NCBI GenBank assembly: GCA_003550275.1
Contig: QXCW01000002.1
Location: 2,975,501-3,039,500, forward strand
Reading direction: 5' to 3'
Origin: Flavobacteriaceae bacterium MAR_2010_72
Lineage (GTDB): Bacteria; Bacteroidota; Bacteroidia; Flavobacteriales; Flavobacteriaceae
Length of the DNA stretch: 64,000 nucleotides
Made by a program: the position numbers and the translations under genes. A model generated the notes under the pieces. That model ran no database searches. It had not been told where the DNA came from and saw only the letters and a program-made list of their open reading frames with translations. Numbering within the stretch: position 1 is the stretch's first letter; each line of letters begins with the position of its first letter. Positions 26,509 through 33,835 of the stretch are shown here, piece after piece.

Positions 26509-28065
26509 ATGGTTAAGTCTAATATAAAGTTTTTAGCGACAGTTTCATTGTTTATTGTCATTACAGGGTGTTCGTCCTCTCAAACACTATCTGACAAAAG
26601 CCAAGAGTCAATTACAGTATTTGAAAAAGAAATCATTCCATGGCATCCAAAAACCCCCTATAATATAGAAGAGTTTAGAGCTGCTTGGGTAGCCACAGTG
26701 GCTAATATTAATTGGCCAAGTAAACCTAGTTTATCTGTAAATGAACAACAAAAGGAAGCTTTAATACTTTTAGATTGCTTAAAGGAAAATAATTTTAACG
26801 CAGTGGTCTTTCAAGTGCGACCACAAGCCGATGCAATGTATGCAAGTCAGATAGAACCATGGTCATTTTATCTAACCGGTAAACAGGGTCAAGCTCCCGA
26901 GCCCTTTTATGATCCTTTGATTTTTTGGATAAAAGCCGCCCATGAAAGAGGATTGGAATTACATGCATGGCTCAATCCTTATAGAGCGCATCACACTACG
27001 GGAGGAGAAATAAGTGATCTATCCGTTATAAAAACAAACCCCGAACTGGTGGTTAAATTAGAAAATGGCATGTACTGGATGGATCCGTCACTAAAAGGGA
27101 CTCAAGATCGATCTTTAGCAGTTGTGTTAGACCTAGTGAATAGATATGACATCGATGGGATACATTTTGATGATTATTTTTATCCCTACGACTCCTATAA
27201 TAATGGTAAAGATTTTCCAGATAATAAATCTTGGGAGAGGTATACAAACACAGGAGGCAAATTATCTAAAGCTGATTGGAGACGGCAAAGTGTAAATACC
27301 TTTGTAAAAAATGTTTATACTCAAATAAAGGCGGTGAAGCCTTATGTGAAATTTGGCATAAGCCCCTTTGGTATTTGGAGGCCGGGGCATCCTGAATCTA
27401 TTAAAGGCTATGACCAATATGAACTCTTATACGCTGATGCCAAACTCTGGCTAATTGAAGGTTGGATAGATTATTTTGCTCCACAATTGTATTGGAAAAT
27501 CAATAGAATAGACCAGAGTTTCCCTGTGCTCTTAGGGTGGTGGCAAGGTCAAAACACAAAGCAACGACATTTATGGCCAGGCATAAGCACCTATGTCGGA
27601 GCGAATGAGAATAGTGCTGACGAAACATTAAATCAAATTATGATCACTAGAGGGATGCTTCCATATAGTAAAGGAACAATCCATTGGAGTATTGCACCAT
27701 TAATTAAAAACGACACTTTACCAAAGGCTTTACTAGCTGGCCCTTATAAAAACCAAGCACTAGTTCCCTCATCTCCTTGGTTAGATAATACACCCCCTAT
27801 TAAACCTGTAATTCAGTTAAGAAAAGAGCAAGACAAGCTGTTCATATCTTGGGAGCATTCCGAAGAATTTGATGTTTTTAGATGGGTTTTATATTATCAG
27901 TACACAGACAAAGCTTGGGAATATATAATTTTAGATAAAAAAGACAACTCTTTTATTTTGCTCTTAAAAGCTGAAAATGATAGACCGGCATTATTAAAAG
28001 TTGGCCTAACTGCCGTTGATAGGATGGGGAATCAAAGTGAGTTTTTTGAAATTGCAGTTGACTAA
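26509..28065 (+). CDS. DUF187/GH10-like (YngK-type) glycosyl hydrolase lipoprotein
   Basis: Taken from the ATG at 26509 (518 residues), because it gives a clean lipoprotein signal, VSLFIVITGC with Cys21; the frame opens earlier at a TTG. The catalytic region is a TIM barrel of the DUF187 / glycosyl-hydrolase-like 10 family: EEFRAAWVATVANINWPSKP near 50, NAVVFQVRPQADAMYAS near 100, LHAWLNPYRAHHT near 150, IDGIHFDDYFYPYDSYNN near 210, FGISPFGIWRPGHP near 275 and WIDYFAPQLYWKI near 315. A fibronectin-III-like module lies near the C-terminus. B. subtilis YngK is the best-known relative; the reaction of the family is poorly defined. As the last gene of the amino-sugar run it may act on MurNAc/GlcNAc glycans. 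Confidence 0.85.
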   Translation: MVKSNIKFLATVSLFIVITGCSSSQTLSDKSQESITVFEKEIIPWHPKTPYNIEEFRAAWVATVANINWPSKPSLSVNEQQKEALILLDCLKENNFNAVVFQVRPQADAMYASQIEPWSFYLTGKQGQAPEPFYDPLIFWIKAAHERGLELHAWLNPYRAHHTTGGEISDLSVIKTNPELVVKLENGMYWMDPSLKGTQDRSLAVVLDLVNRYDIDGIHFDDYFYPYDSYNNGKDFPDNKSWERYTNTGGKLSKADWRRQSVNTFVKNVYTQIKAVKPYVKFGISPFGIWRPGHPESIKGYDQYELLYADAKLWLIEGWIDYFAPQLYWKINRIDQSFPVLLGWWQGQNTKQRHLWPGISTYVGANENSADETLNQIMITRGMLPYSKGTIHWSIAPLIKNDTLPKALLAGPYKNQALVPSSPWLDNTPPIKPVIQLRKEQDKLFISWEHSEEFDVFRWVLYYQYTDKAWEYIILDKKDNSFILLLKAENDRPALLKVGLTAVDRMGNQSEFFEIAVD

Positions 28066-28154
28066 TTAAAATCAGAGATTCTTCTAGTAAAGACATTAAT
28101 TAGTTTGATCATTCAAAATAAATTGATGGTGTTCATGAGGAATTCACAGGGAAT

Positions 28155-28191
28155 AAAAAAAGGGACAAACCATTAATTAATGATTTGTCCC
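28155..28191 (-). terminator. Terminator of the tRNA-Gly/tRNA-Leu unit
   Basis: GGGACAAA (28162-28169) pairs with TTTGTCCC (28184-28191); the loop contains the self-complementary CATTAATTAATG, which can extend the hairpin. On the minus strand the stem is followed by TTTTTTTATTC. It is placed seven bases after the tRNA-Leu 3' end and points the right way to end that transcript. Confidence 0.8.
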
Positions 28192-28197
28192 AGGATG

Positions 28198-28281
28198 TAC
28201 TCAAGGCGGGACTTGAACCCGCACGACCTAATGGTCACAGGATTTTAAGTCCGGCGTGTCTACCAATTCCACCACTTGAGC
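28198..28281 (-). tRNA. tRNA-Leu (anticodon TAA)
   Basis: The minus strand folds as a class II tRNA: acceptor GCTCAAG/CTTGAGT, D-arm with GGAATTGGTAGACAC, anticodon loop CTTAAAA giving TAA, a long variable arm (TGACCATTAGGTCG) and T-arm GCGGG-TTCAAGT-CCCGC. The first pair is G.U (G1-U72) if the acceptor is as drawn. CCA is not encoded. It lies 42 bp downstream of tRNA-Gly, with a small GAACTAC/GTAGTTC hairpin (28287-28304) between the two, probably a processing landmark. Confidence 0.95.
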
Positions 28282-28323
28282 ATGATGAACTACCGCTGTA
28301 GTTCTTGGTATATTTTGGTATAG

Positions 28324-28395
28324 AGCGAAAGACGGGATTTGAACCCGCGACCCTCACCTTGGCAAGGTGATGCTCTACCCCTGAGCTACTTTCGC
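28324..28395 (-). tRNA. tRNA-Gly (anticodon GCC)
   Basis: The minus strand gives a canonical 72-nt cloverleaf: acceptor GCGAAAG/CTTTCGC, D-arm TAGCTCAGGGGTAGAGC, anticodon loop TTGCCAA giving GCC, and T-arm CGGG-TTCAAAT-CCCG. CCA is not encoded. Confidence 0.97.
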
Positions 28396-28498
28396 GTTAT
28401 AGCAATTATTTAAATGAACGTTTATTGTAATTGCGAGGGCAAATTTAATACATTTCTTATAAAACCAAAGGCTTTTTAATAAAAAAGTATGAGTTTTT

Positions 28499-31111
28499 TT
28501 AGGCTTGTTTCTTTTTCAACAACATCCGCTTAATCTCATTCAGTTTCATGAGGGCTTCAACTGGGGTTAGCGTGTCTATATCAATATTCACTATTTCTTC
28601 TTTTATCTGCTCCAAAAGTGGATCATCAAGATTAAAAAAGCTTAATTGCATCTCATTGTTTAAGGTTTTCACCTTATTGGTTAACTCTTCACTAGAATGT
28701 GACTTTTCTAGTTGCTTTAAAATTTTATTAGCTCTATGAATCACTTGTTGTGGCATGCCAGCCATTTTTGCCACATGAATTCCAAAACTGTGCTCACTTC
28801 CGCCTTCAACCAATTTTCTTAAAAACAATACATTATCCTTTAATTCTTTTACGGACACATTAAAGTTTTTTATCCTATCAAACGTTTCTGTCATTTCATT
28901 TAACTCATGATAATGGGTTGCAAACAGGGTTTTCGCTTTACTTGGGTGCTCATGCAGATACTCACTAATGGCCCAGGCTATGGAAATGCCATCATAGGTA
29001 CTTGTACCACGACCAATCTCATCGAGCAAAACGAGACTACGTTCTGAAATGTTGTTAAGAATGGATGCTGTTTCATTCATTTCGACCATAAAAGTTGACT
29101 CTCCCATTGAAATATTATCACTAGCCCCTACTCTAGTAAAAATCTTGTCGACAAGTCCAATATTTGCAGATTCGGCTGGGACAAAACTTCCCATTTGTGA
29201 TAATAGCACAATCAAGGCGGTTTGCCTCAATATGGCTGATTTACCAGACATATTTGGCCCAGTAATCATGATGATTTGTTGAGCTCCTCTATCTAAAAAA
29301 ACATCGTTAGCAATGTAAGGTTCACCCAAGGGCAATTGTTTTTCAATAACCGGATGCCTTCCATTTTTTATATCTAAACTGAAACTATCATTAATTTCTG
29401 GACGCGTATAATTACTCTCTGATGCCAATTGGGCAAAGCCAGCAAGGCAATCTAACTGGGCAATCAATGCTGAATTTTTTTGTACGGGCTGTATAAATAG
29501 TCCCATCCAACTTACCAACTCCGCAAATAATTGTTGCTCTATGGCTAATATACGTTCTTCGGCACCAAGAATTTTAGATTCGTATTCTTTGAGTTCTTCG
29601 GTAATATAGCGCTCTGCATTGACCAATGTTTGTTTTCTAATCCAGTCTTGAGGCACTTTGTCTTTATGGGTGTTTCTAACTTCAATATAATAACCAAATA
29701 CGTTGTTGGATGCTATTTTAAGAGAGCTTATCCCCGTTCGTTCACTTTCACGTTCCAGCATATTATCTAAATAGGCTTTCCCTGAAGATGACAGATTTCG
29801 TAACTCTTTCAATTCTTCAGAAAAATCAGAACTAATTGTATTTCCTTTTAAAATATTAACAGGAGCCTCCTCGTTTAAGGTCTCCTTAATACGTGAACGT
29901 AAGGTTTCGCACAAATCCAATGCCTCACCAATTGCATTTAAAGCCTTATTAGTGCTATGAAGTGTTAATGCTTTTACCGGAACTATAGCCTCTAAAGCAT
30001 TTTTTAACTGAACCATTTCCCTTGGACTAATTTTCCCTGTTGCTACTTTTGAAATAAGCCGCTCCATATCGCCCATTTGCTTGAGATGATTCTGGATTTT
30101 TTTCAGAATAATTTCATCATCGAGTAAATATTGAACCACTTCATGTCTTTGACGAATTCGATCCATATTCACCAATGGTAAAGCCATCCAACGTTTAAGC
30201 AACCTCCCGCCCATGGGAGAAACGGTTTTATCAATAACATCGATTAGGGTAACCGCATTTTGATTGGTTGACTGATACAGTTCAAGGTTTTTTATGGTAA
30301 AGCGATCCATCCAAACATGGTCGTTTTTTGCGATGCGCTGTATGGATGTTATATGCTCCAATTTATGATGTTGGGTTTCTCCCAAGTAGTGTAAAATAGC
30401 GCCAGCGGCTACAATCCCTTCGTAGAGATCGTCAATCCCAAAACCTTTTAGCGATTTGGTTTGAAAGTGTTTTAACAGCGTTTCATTAGCATAATCATCC
30501 TGAAACACCCAATCTTCCATAAAAAACGCATGGAAATCATTCCCAAAAGTTTCTTTGTAACCCTGTTTTTTGGGTTTAGAAACCAAAACTTCACTAGGTC
30601 TAAAATTTTGAAGTAACTTATCGATATATTCGGCATTACCTTGCGACATTAAGAATTCACCTGTTGAAATGTCCAAAAATGACACCCCAATTAATTCTCG
30701 GCCAAAACAAATTGCAGCTAAAAAATTGTTGGTTTTAGATTGAAGAATATCATCATTAAAAGCAACGCCAGGAGTCACCAATTCTGTTACACCACGTTTT
30801 ACAATGGTTTTTGTTAGTTTAGGGTCTTCCAATTGATCACAAATGGCCACACGACATCCAGCCTTCACCAACTTTGGCAAATAGGTGTTTAGCGAATGGT
30901 GTGGGAAACCTGCAAGCTCCGTTTCTGTTTCACTTCCTGCTCCACGTTTGGTTAAAATGATATCCAGAATTTTGGCGGCCTTAACGGCATCCTTTCCAAA
31001 AGTTTCATAAAAATCACCTACTCTAAACAACAACAAGGCATCAGGATACTTTGCCTTTATGGCATTGTACTGCTTCATTAACGGTGTTTCTTTTTTTGCT
31101 TTCTTTGCCAA
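28499..31111 (-). CDS. mutS: DNA mismatch repair protein MutS
   Basis: An 870-residue MutS. The mismatch-recognition loop [13 protein letters not shown] is at residues 27-39 with the Phe-x-Glu pair. The ATPase has Walker [11 protein letters not shown] near 620, [14 protein letters not shown] near 670, and Walker B/signature [20 protein letters not shown] near 696-715. The C-terminal helix-turn-helix dimer region ends in [10 protein letters not shown]. Length and order match MutS1 of the main repair pathway. It is a single minus-strand gene, divergent from the SPOUT methyltransferase gene. Confidence 0.97.
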   Translation of the reverse strand: MAKKAKKETPLMKQYNAIKAKYPDALLLFRVGDFYETFGKDAVKAAKILDIILTKRGAGSETETELAGFPHHSLNTYLPKLVKAGCRVAICDQLEDPKLTKTIVKRGVTELVTPGVAFNDDILQSKTNNFLAAICFGRELIGVSFLDISTGEFLMSQGNAEYIDKLLQNFRPSEVLVSKPKKQGYKETFGNDFHAFFMEDWVFQDDYANETLLKHFQTKSLKGFGIDDLYEGIVAAGAILHYLGETQHHKLEHITSIQRIAKNDHVWMDRFTIKNLELYQSTNQNAVTLIDVIDKTVSPMGGRLLKRWMALPLVNMDRIRQRHEVVQYLLDDEIILKKIQNHLKQMGDMERLISKVATGKISPREMVQLKNALEAIVPVKALTLHSTNKALNAIGEALDLCETLRSRIKETLNEEAPVNILKGNTISSDFSEELKELRNLSSSGKAYLDNMLERESERTGISSLKIASNNVFGYYIEVRNTHKDKVPQDWIRKQTLVNAERYITEELKEYESKILGAEERILAIEQQLFAELVSWMGLFIQPVQKNSALIAQLDCLAGFAQLASESNYTRPEINDSFSLDIKNGRHPVIEKQLPLGEPYIANDVFLDRGAQQIIMITGPNMSGKSAILRQTALIVLLSQMGSFVPAESANIGLVDKIFTRVGASDNISMGESTFMVEMNETASILNNISERSLVLLDEIGRGTSTYDGISIAWAISEYLHEHPSKAKTLFATHYHELNEMTETFDRIKNFNVSVKELKDNVLFLRKLVEGGSEHSFGIHVAKMAGMPQQVIHRANKILKQLEKSHSSEELTNKVKTLNNEMQLSFFNLDDPLLEQIKEEIVNIDIDTLTPVEALMKLNEIKRMLLKKKQA

Positions 31112-31133
31112 TGGTAGAGTAGTTTTTAAATCT

Positions 31134-31141
31134 TATTTTTG
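31134..31141 (+). promoter_or_regulatory. Candidate -7 box (TATTTTTG) for the SPOUT methyltransferase gene
   Basis: TATTTTTG fits TAnnTTTG and lies 92 bp upstream of the ATG at 31234, in the divergent gap next to mutS. A TTTG occurs upstream at 31104-31107, but the 26-bp spacing is longer than usual. Confidence 0.35.
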
Positions 31142-31233
31142 CCTTAATTGTAAGAATGCTAATGTACTTATATTTTGGGGTTTCATAAAACCTTAATCTC
31201 ATAAGTTATCTACAATTCTCAAGAGATTTTAAC

Positions 31234-31770
31234 ATGCGGAAATTAAAGAACAGTGAATTAGACCGATTAAGTGTAGAAGATTTTAAAGCCTCTAAAAAAA
31301 CGCCAATTATTGTCATTTTAGATAATATACGAAGTCTCAATAATATTGGCTCTGTGTTTAGAACCTGTGATGCTTTTTTGGTTGAAAAAATTTATCTCTG
31401 CGGTATTACAGCTACTCCGCCACATAAAGATATTCATAAAACGGCTTTAGGTAGTACCGAAACCGTAGACTGGGAATATGTAGAGCATACAACTGAATTA
31501 ATTACGCGTTTAAAAGCTACTGGAGTCAAAATTATAGCGATTGAACAAGCCGAAAATGCCATTATGCTTAACGACTTTACACCAAAACAAACAACAACTT
31601 ATGGTTTAGTTTTTGGGAACGAAGTAAAGGGTGTTAAACAAAATGTGGTTAATGAAAGCGATCTGGTTTTGGAAATCCCACAATTTGGCACGAAACACTC
31701 GCTCAACATTTCAGTAAGTGTAGGTGTTGTTGTTTGGGATGTGTTTTCAAAGTTAAAACGAAAAACCTAA
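31234..31770 (+). CDS. TrmH/SpoU-family RNA 2'-O-methyltransferase
   Basis: A 178-residue SPOUT-class methyltransferase with the three family motifs: ILDNIRSLNNIGSVFRTCDA near 29-48, GLVFGNEVKGVKQ near 129-141 and IPQFGTKHSLNISVSVGVVV near 150-169, which makes the knotted SAM site. There is no separate N-terminal RNA-binding domain, so it is of the short TrmL/TrmH-like kind. The target nucleotide (tRNA or rRNA) cannot be told. Its TAA stop abuts the TAG stop of the convergent folK gene with no base between. Confidence 0.9.
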   Translation: MRKLKNSELDRLSVEDFKASKKTPIIVILDNIRSLNNIGSVFRTCDAFLVEKIYLCGITATPPHKDIHKTALGSTETVDWEYVEHTTELITRLKATGVKIIAIEQAENAIMLNDFTPKQTTTYGLVFGNEVKGVKQNVVNESDLVLEIPQFGTKHSLNISVSVGVVVWDVFSKLKRKT

Positions 31771-32913
31771 CTAATCATTACTGATTTCACTCAATATCCA
31801 AAGGTAATCCTCCCGATTTTCAACAAAATCCCTGTCAGAAATATCTATAATCTTTACTTTAAGTTCTGATTGATTTTTTAAAAATTCTAAATAGCCTGCA
31901 TTGATTTTTTCGAGATAATCGTCTTGGATGTTTTGTTCATAGTCGCGTCCACGCTTTTTGATATTCTCCTGTAGGCGTTTCGTGTTTTGATAAAGATATA
32001 CATATAATTCAGGCTTGGAGATATCTTTATACATCAAATAGAAAAGCTTTCGATATAATTTAAACTCATCTTCAGGCAAGGTGATTTTAGAAAATATCAG
32101 CGATTTATAAATGTCATAATCACTTACAATGAAATCCTTAAACAGGTCTAACTGCGAAAGATCATCACTAATTTGCTGGTATCTATCGGCTAAAAATGAC
32201 ATTTCTAATGTAAAGGCATAGCGTTGTGGCTCTTTATAAAATTTTGGCAAAAAGGCATTATCTGCAAAACGCTCTAATACTAATTTTGCATTGAAGTCAT
32301 TGGCAATTTTATGCGCCAGACTCGTTTTTCCTGCTCCAATATTGCCTTCAATAGCAATATAATTATAGTCTGAAAACTGAAATTGTTTGCTTGGATTTTT
32401 CAACCAAATTTTAATAGGCTGTACCTCACTTTGATCCTCACAAGACGAAAGTAGCTGTGTAATTGTCTGCTTTAAGACTGGATGCTCTAAATTGGGAGCA
32501 ATATCAAACAAGGGTTGCAACACAAACTTACGTTGATGTAATGCTATGTGCGGAATTTGCAAGTGTTTTGAATCTTCAACCGAATCATCAAAAAACAAAA
32601 TATCTAAATCGATGATTCTTGGGTGATACCCTTTTTGTTTGGTCCGTTTCCGTCCCATATCTTTTTCGATAGCCTTTAAAGCTTTCATGAGCGGCTTAGG
32701 AAGCAGGTCGGTTTCTAAAAAAACACAAGTGTTTAAAAAATCATCCCCTTCAAATCCATAAGCTGGCGTGTTATAAACATTAGATATGATAATAATCTTG
32801 CCTATGCGCTCAAAAATTAAATTCACGGCATCTTGAAGATGCTTTAGGCGATCGCCAACATTACTCCCCAGAGCGAGATATACTTTATGGATTTCTTTCA
32901 TATGAGGAAACAA
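31771..32913 (-). CDS. folK: HPPK fused to a deoxynucleoside kinase
   Basis: A 380-residue fusion. Residues about 6-140 are 6-hydroxymethyl-7,8-dihydropterin pyrophosphokinase: VYLALGSNVGDRLKHLQDAV, then NTPAYGFEGDDFLNTC and KGYHPRIIDLDILFFDD. Residues about 178-380 are a deoxyadenosine/deoxyguanosine kinase-like P-loop protein with YIAIEGNIGAGKTSLAHKIA, VLERFADNAFLPKFY, and KRGRDYEQNIQDDYLEKIN as the lid. The first domain makes a folate precursor, the second salvages deoxynucleosides; both support DNA precursor supply. I recall this fusion from other Flavobacteriia. No separate folate genes are adjacent. Confidence 0.93.
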   Translation of the reverse strand: MFPHMKEIHKVYLALGSNVGDRLKHLQDAVNLIFERIGKIIIISNVYNTPAYGFEGDDFLNTCVFLETDLLPKPLMKALKAIEKDMGRKRTKQKGYHPRIIDLDILFFDDSVEDSKHLQIPHIALHQRKFVLQPLFDIAPNLEHPVLKQTITQLLSSCEDQSEVQPIKIWLKNPSKQFQFSDYNYIAIEGNIGAGKTSLAHKIANDFNAKLVLERFADNAFLPKFYKEPQRYAFTLEMSFLADRYQQISDDLSQLDLFKDFIVSDYDIYKSLIFSKITLPEDEFKLYRKLFYLMYKDISKPELYVYLYQNTKRLQENIKKRGRDYEQNIQDDYLEKINAGYLEFLKNQSELKVKIIDISDRDFVENREDYLWILSEISND

Positions 32914-33010
32914 ATTAAGGAAAAGAAAATTTAATACTTTATATTTACAAGACGTATTTATTCACAATTTGGACTTTTAACACGCCTAAATCAAGAAAAA
33001 ATAGAGAGCT

Positions 33011-33018
33011 TATTTTTG
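33011..33018 (+). promoter_or_regulatory. Candidate -7 box (TATTTTTG) for the queuosine-precursor transporter gene
   Basis: TATTTTTG matches TAnnTTTG and lies 27 bp before the ATG at 33046. No TTTG is found at the normal upstream distance. Confidence 0.4.
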
Positions 33019-33045
33019 TAACACCTAACACGCACAAACAACTAA

Positions 33046-33750
33046 ATGACCATAAAAGACAAACTCGCTGCACATCGCATCTATTTACTTTTGGCTGCTC
33101 TATTTATAACTTCATTGGTTGTCTCTAACTTAATTTTTCAAAAGTTTTTTTATTGGTATCCTTTAGATGTTGAACTTTTTGGCAGTAAACTTTTTGAGAT
33201 TTCGGTGGGTATTTTACCCTACCCCATAACCTTCTTAATTACCGACCTTATTAGCGAAATTTATGGTAAAAAACGCGCTAATCAGGTTGTTGTAACAGGT
33301 ATTTTTGCTTCACTATTTTCACTTGGCATCGTATTGGTGTCCAACGCCGTACCTGCTACGTCATGGTCACCAGTTGGAGACACCATGTTCAAAACTGTAT
33401 TTGGAAGTACTGCAATAGCGGTAACCGCAAGTATGATGGCTTATTTATTTGCGCAGTTTATTGATATACAGATTTATCATTTTTGGAAGCGCCTCACTAA
33501 AGGCAAGCACTTGTGGTTAAGAAATAATTGTTCTACGTTTTTATCGCAATTTGTAGACACCTTTACAATTTTACTGCTATTGTGTTCGTTTGAAATCATT
33601 GCTTGGGAAAAATTCAGCGGTCTTTTAGCCGCCGGATTTTTGTTTAAGGTATTCATTGCCATGGTTGATACTCCTTTTTTATATTTAGGTGTGTATTTAT
33701 TCAGAAGACGATTCAAACTCAAAATCAATGAAGAAATAGCTTTAATTTAA
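33046..33750 (+). CDS. Queuosine precursor transporter, YhhQ/VUT family
   Basis: A 234-residue membrane protein with about six helices. Family marks are FPITFLITDLISEIYGKK-like text (LPYPITFLITDLISEIYGKK near 57-76), ATSWSPVGDTMF, a central helix block ending in YLFAQFIDIQIYHFWKR, and NNCSTFLSQFVDTFTILLLL near 160. The YhhQ family imports 7-cyano-7-deazaguanine or a related base for queuosine in tRNA. The gene stands alone between folK (divergent) and the AsmA-like gene. Confidence 0.88.
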   Translation: MTIKDKLAAHRIYLLLAALFITSLVVSNLIFQKFFYWYPLDVELFGSKLFEISVGILPYPITFLITDLISEIYGKKRANQVVVTGIFASLFSLGIVLVSNAVPATSWSPVGDTMFKTVFGSTAIAVTASMMAYLFAQFIDIQIYHFWKRLTKGKHLWLRNNCSTFLSQFVDTFTILLLLCSFEIIAWEKFSGLLAAGFLFKVFIAMVDTPFLYLGVYLFRRRFKLKINEEIALI

Positions 33751-33835
33751 ACACTAAAGTTTTACTAAACTTTTTGCGTTGATCCAACTAATCCCTTATT
33801 TTATACGTATATACTTTAAACCATACCATCCCCCT

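Noticed and set aside
28287-28304. GAACTAC/GTAGTTC hairpin between the two tRNAs as a small RNA or terminator
   Set aside because: Only 7 bp with no T-run on either strand; more likely a spacer or processing element, so not listed as its own gene.
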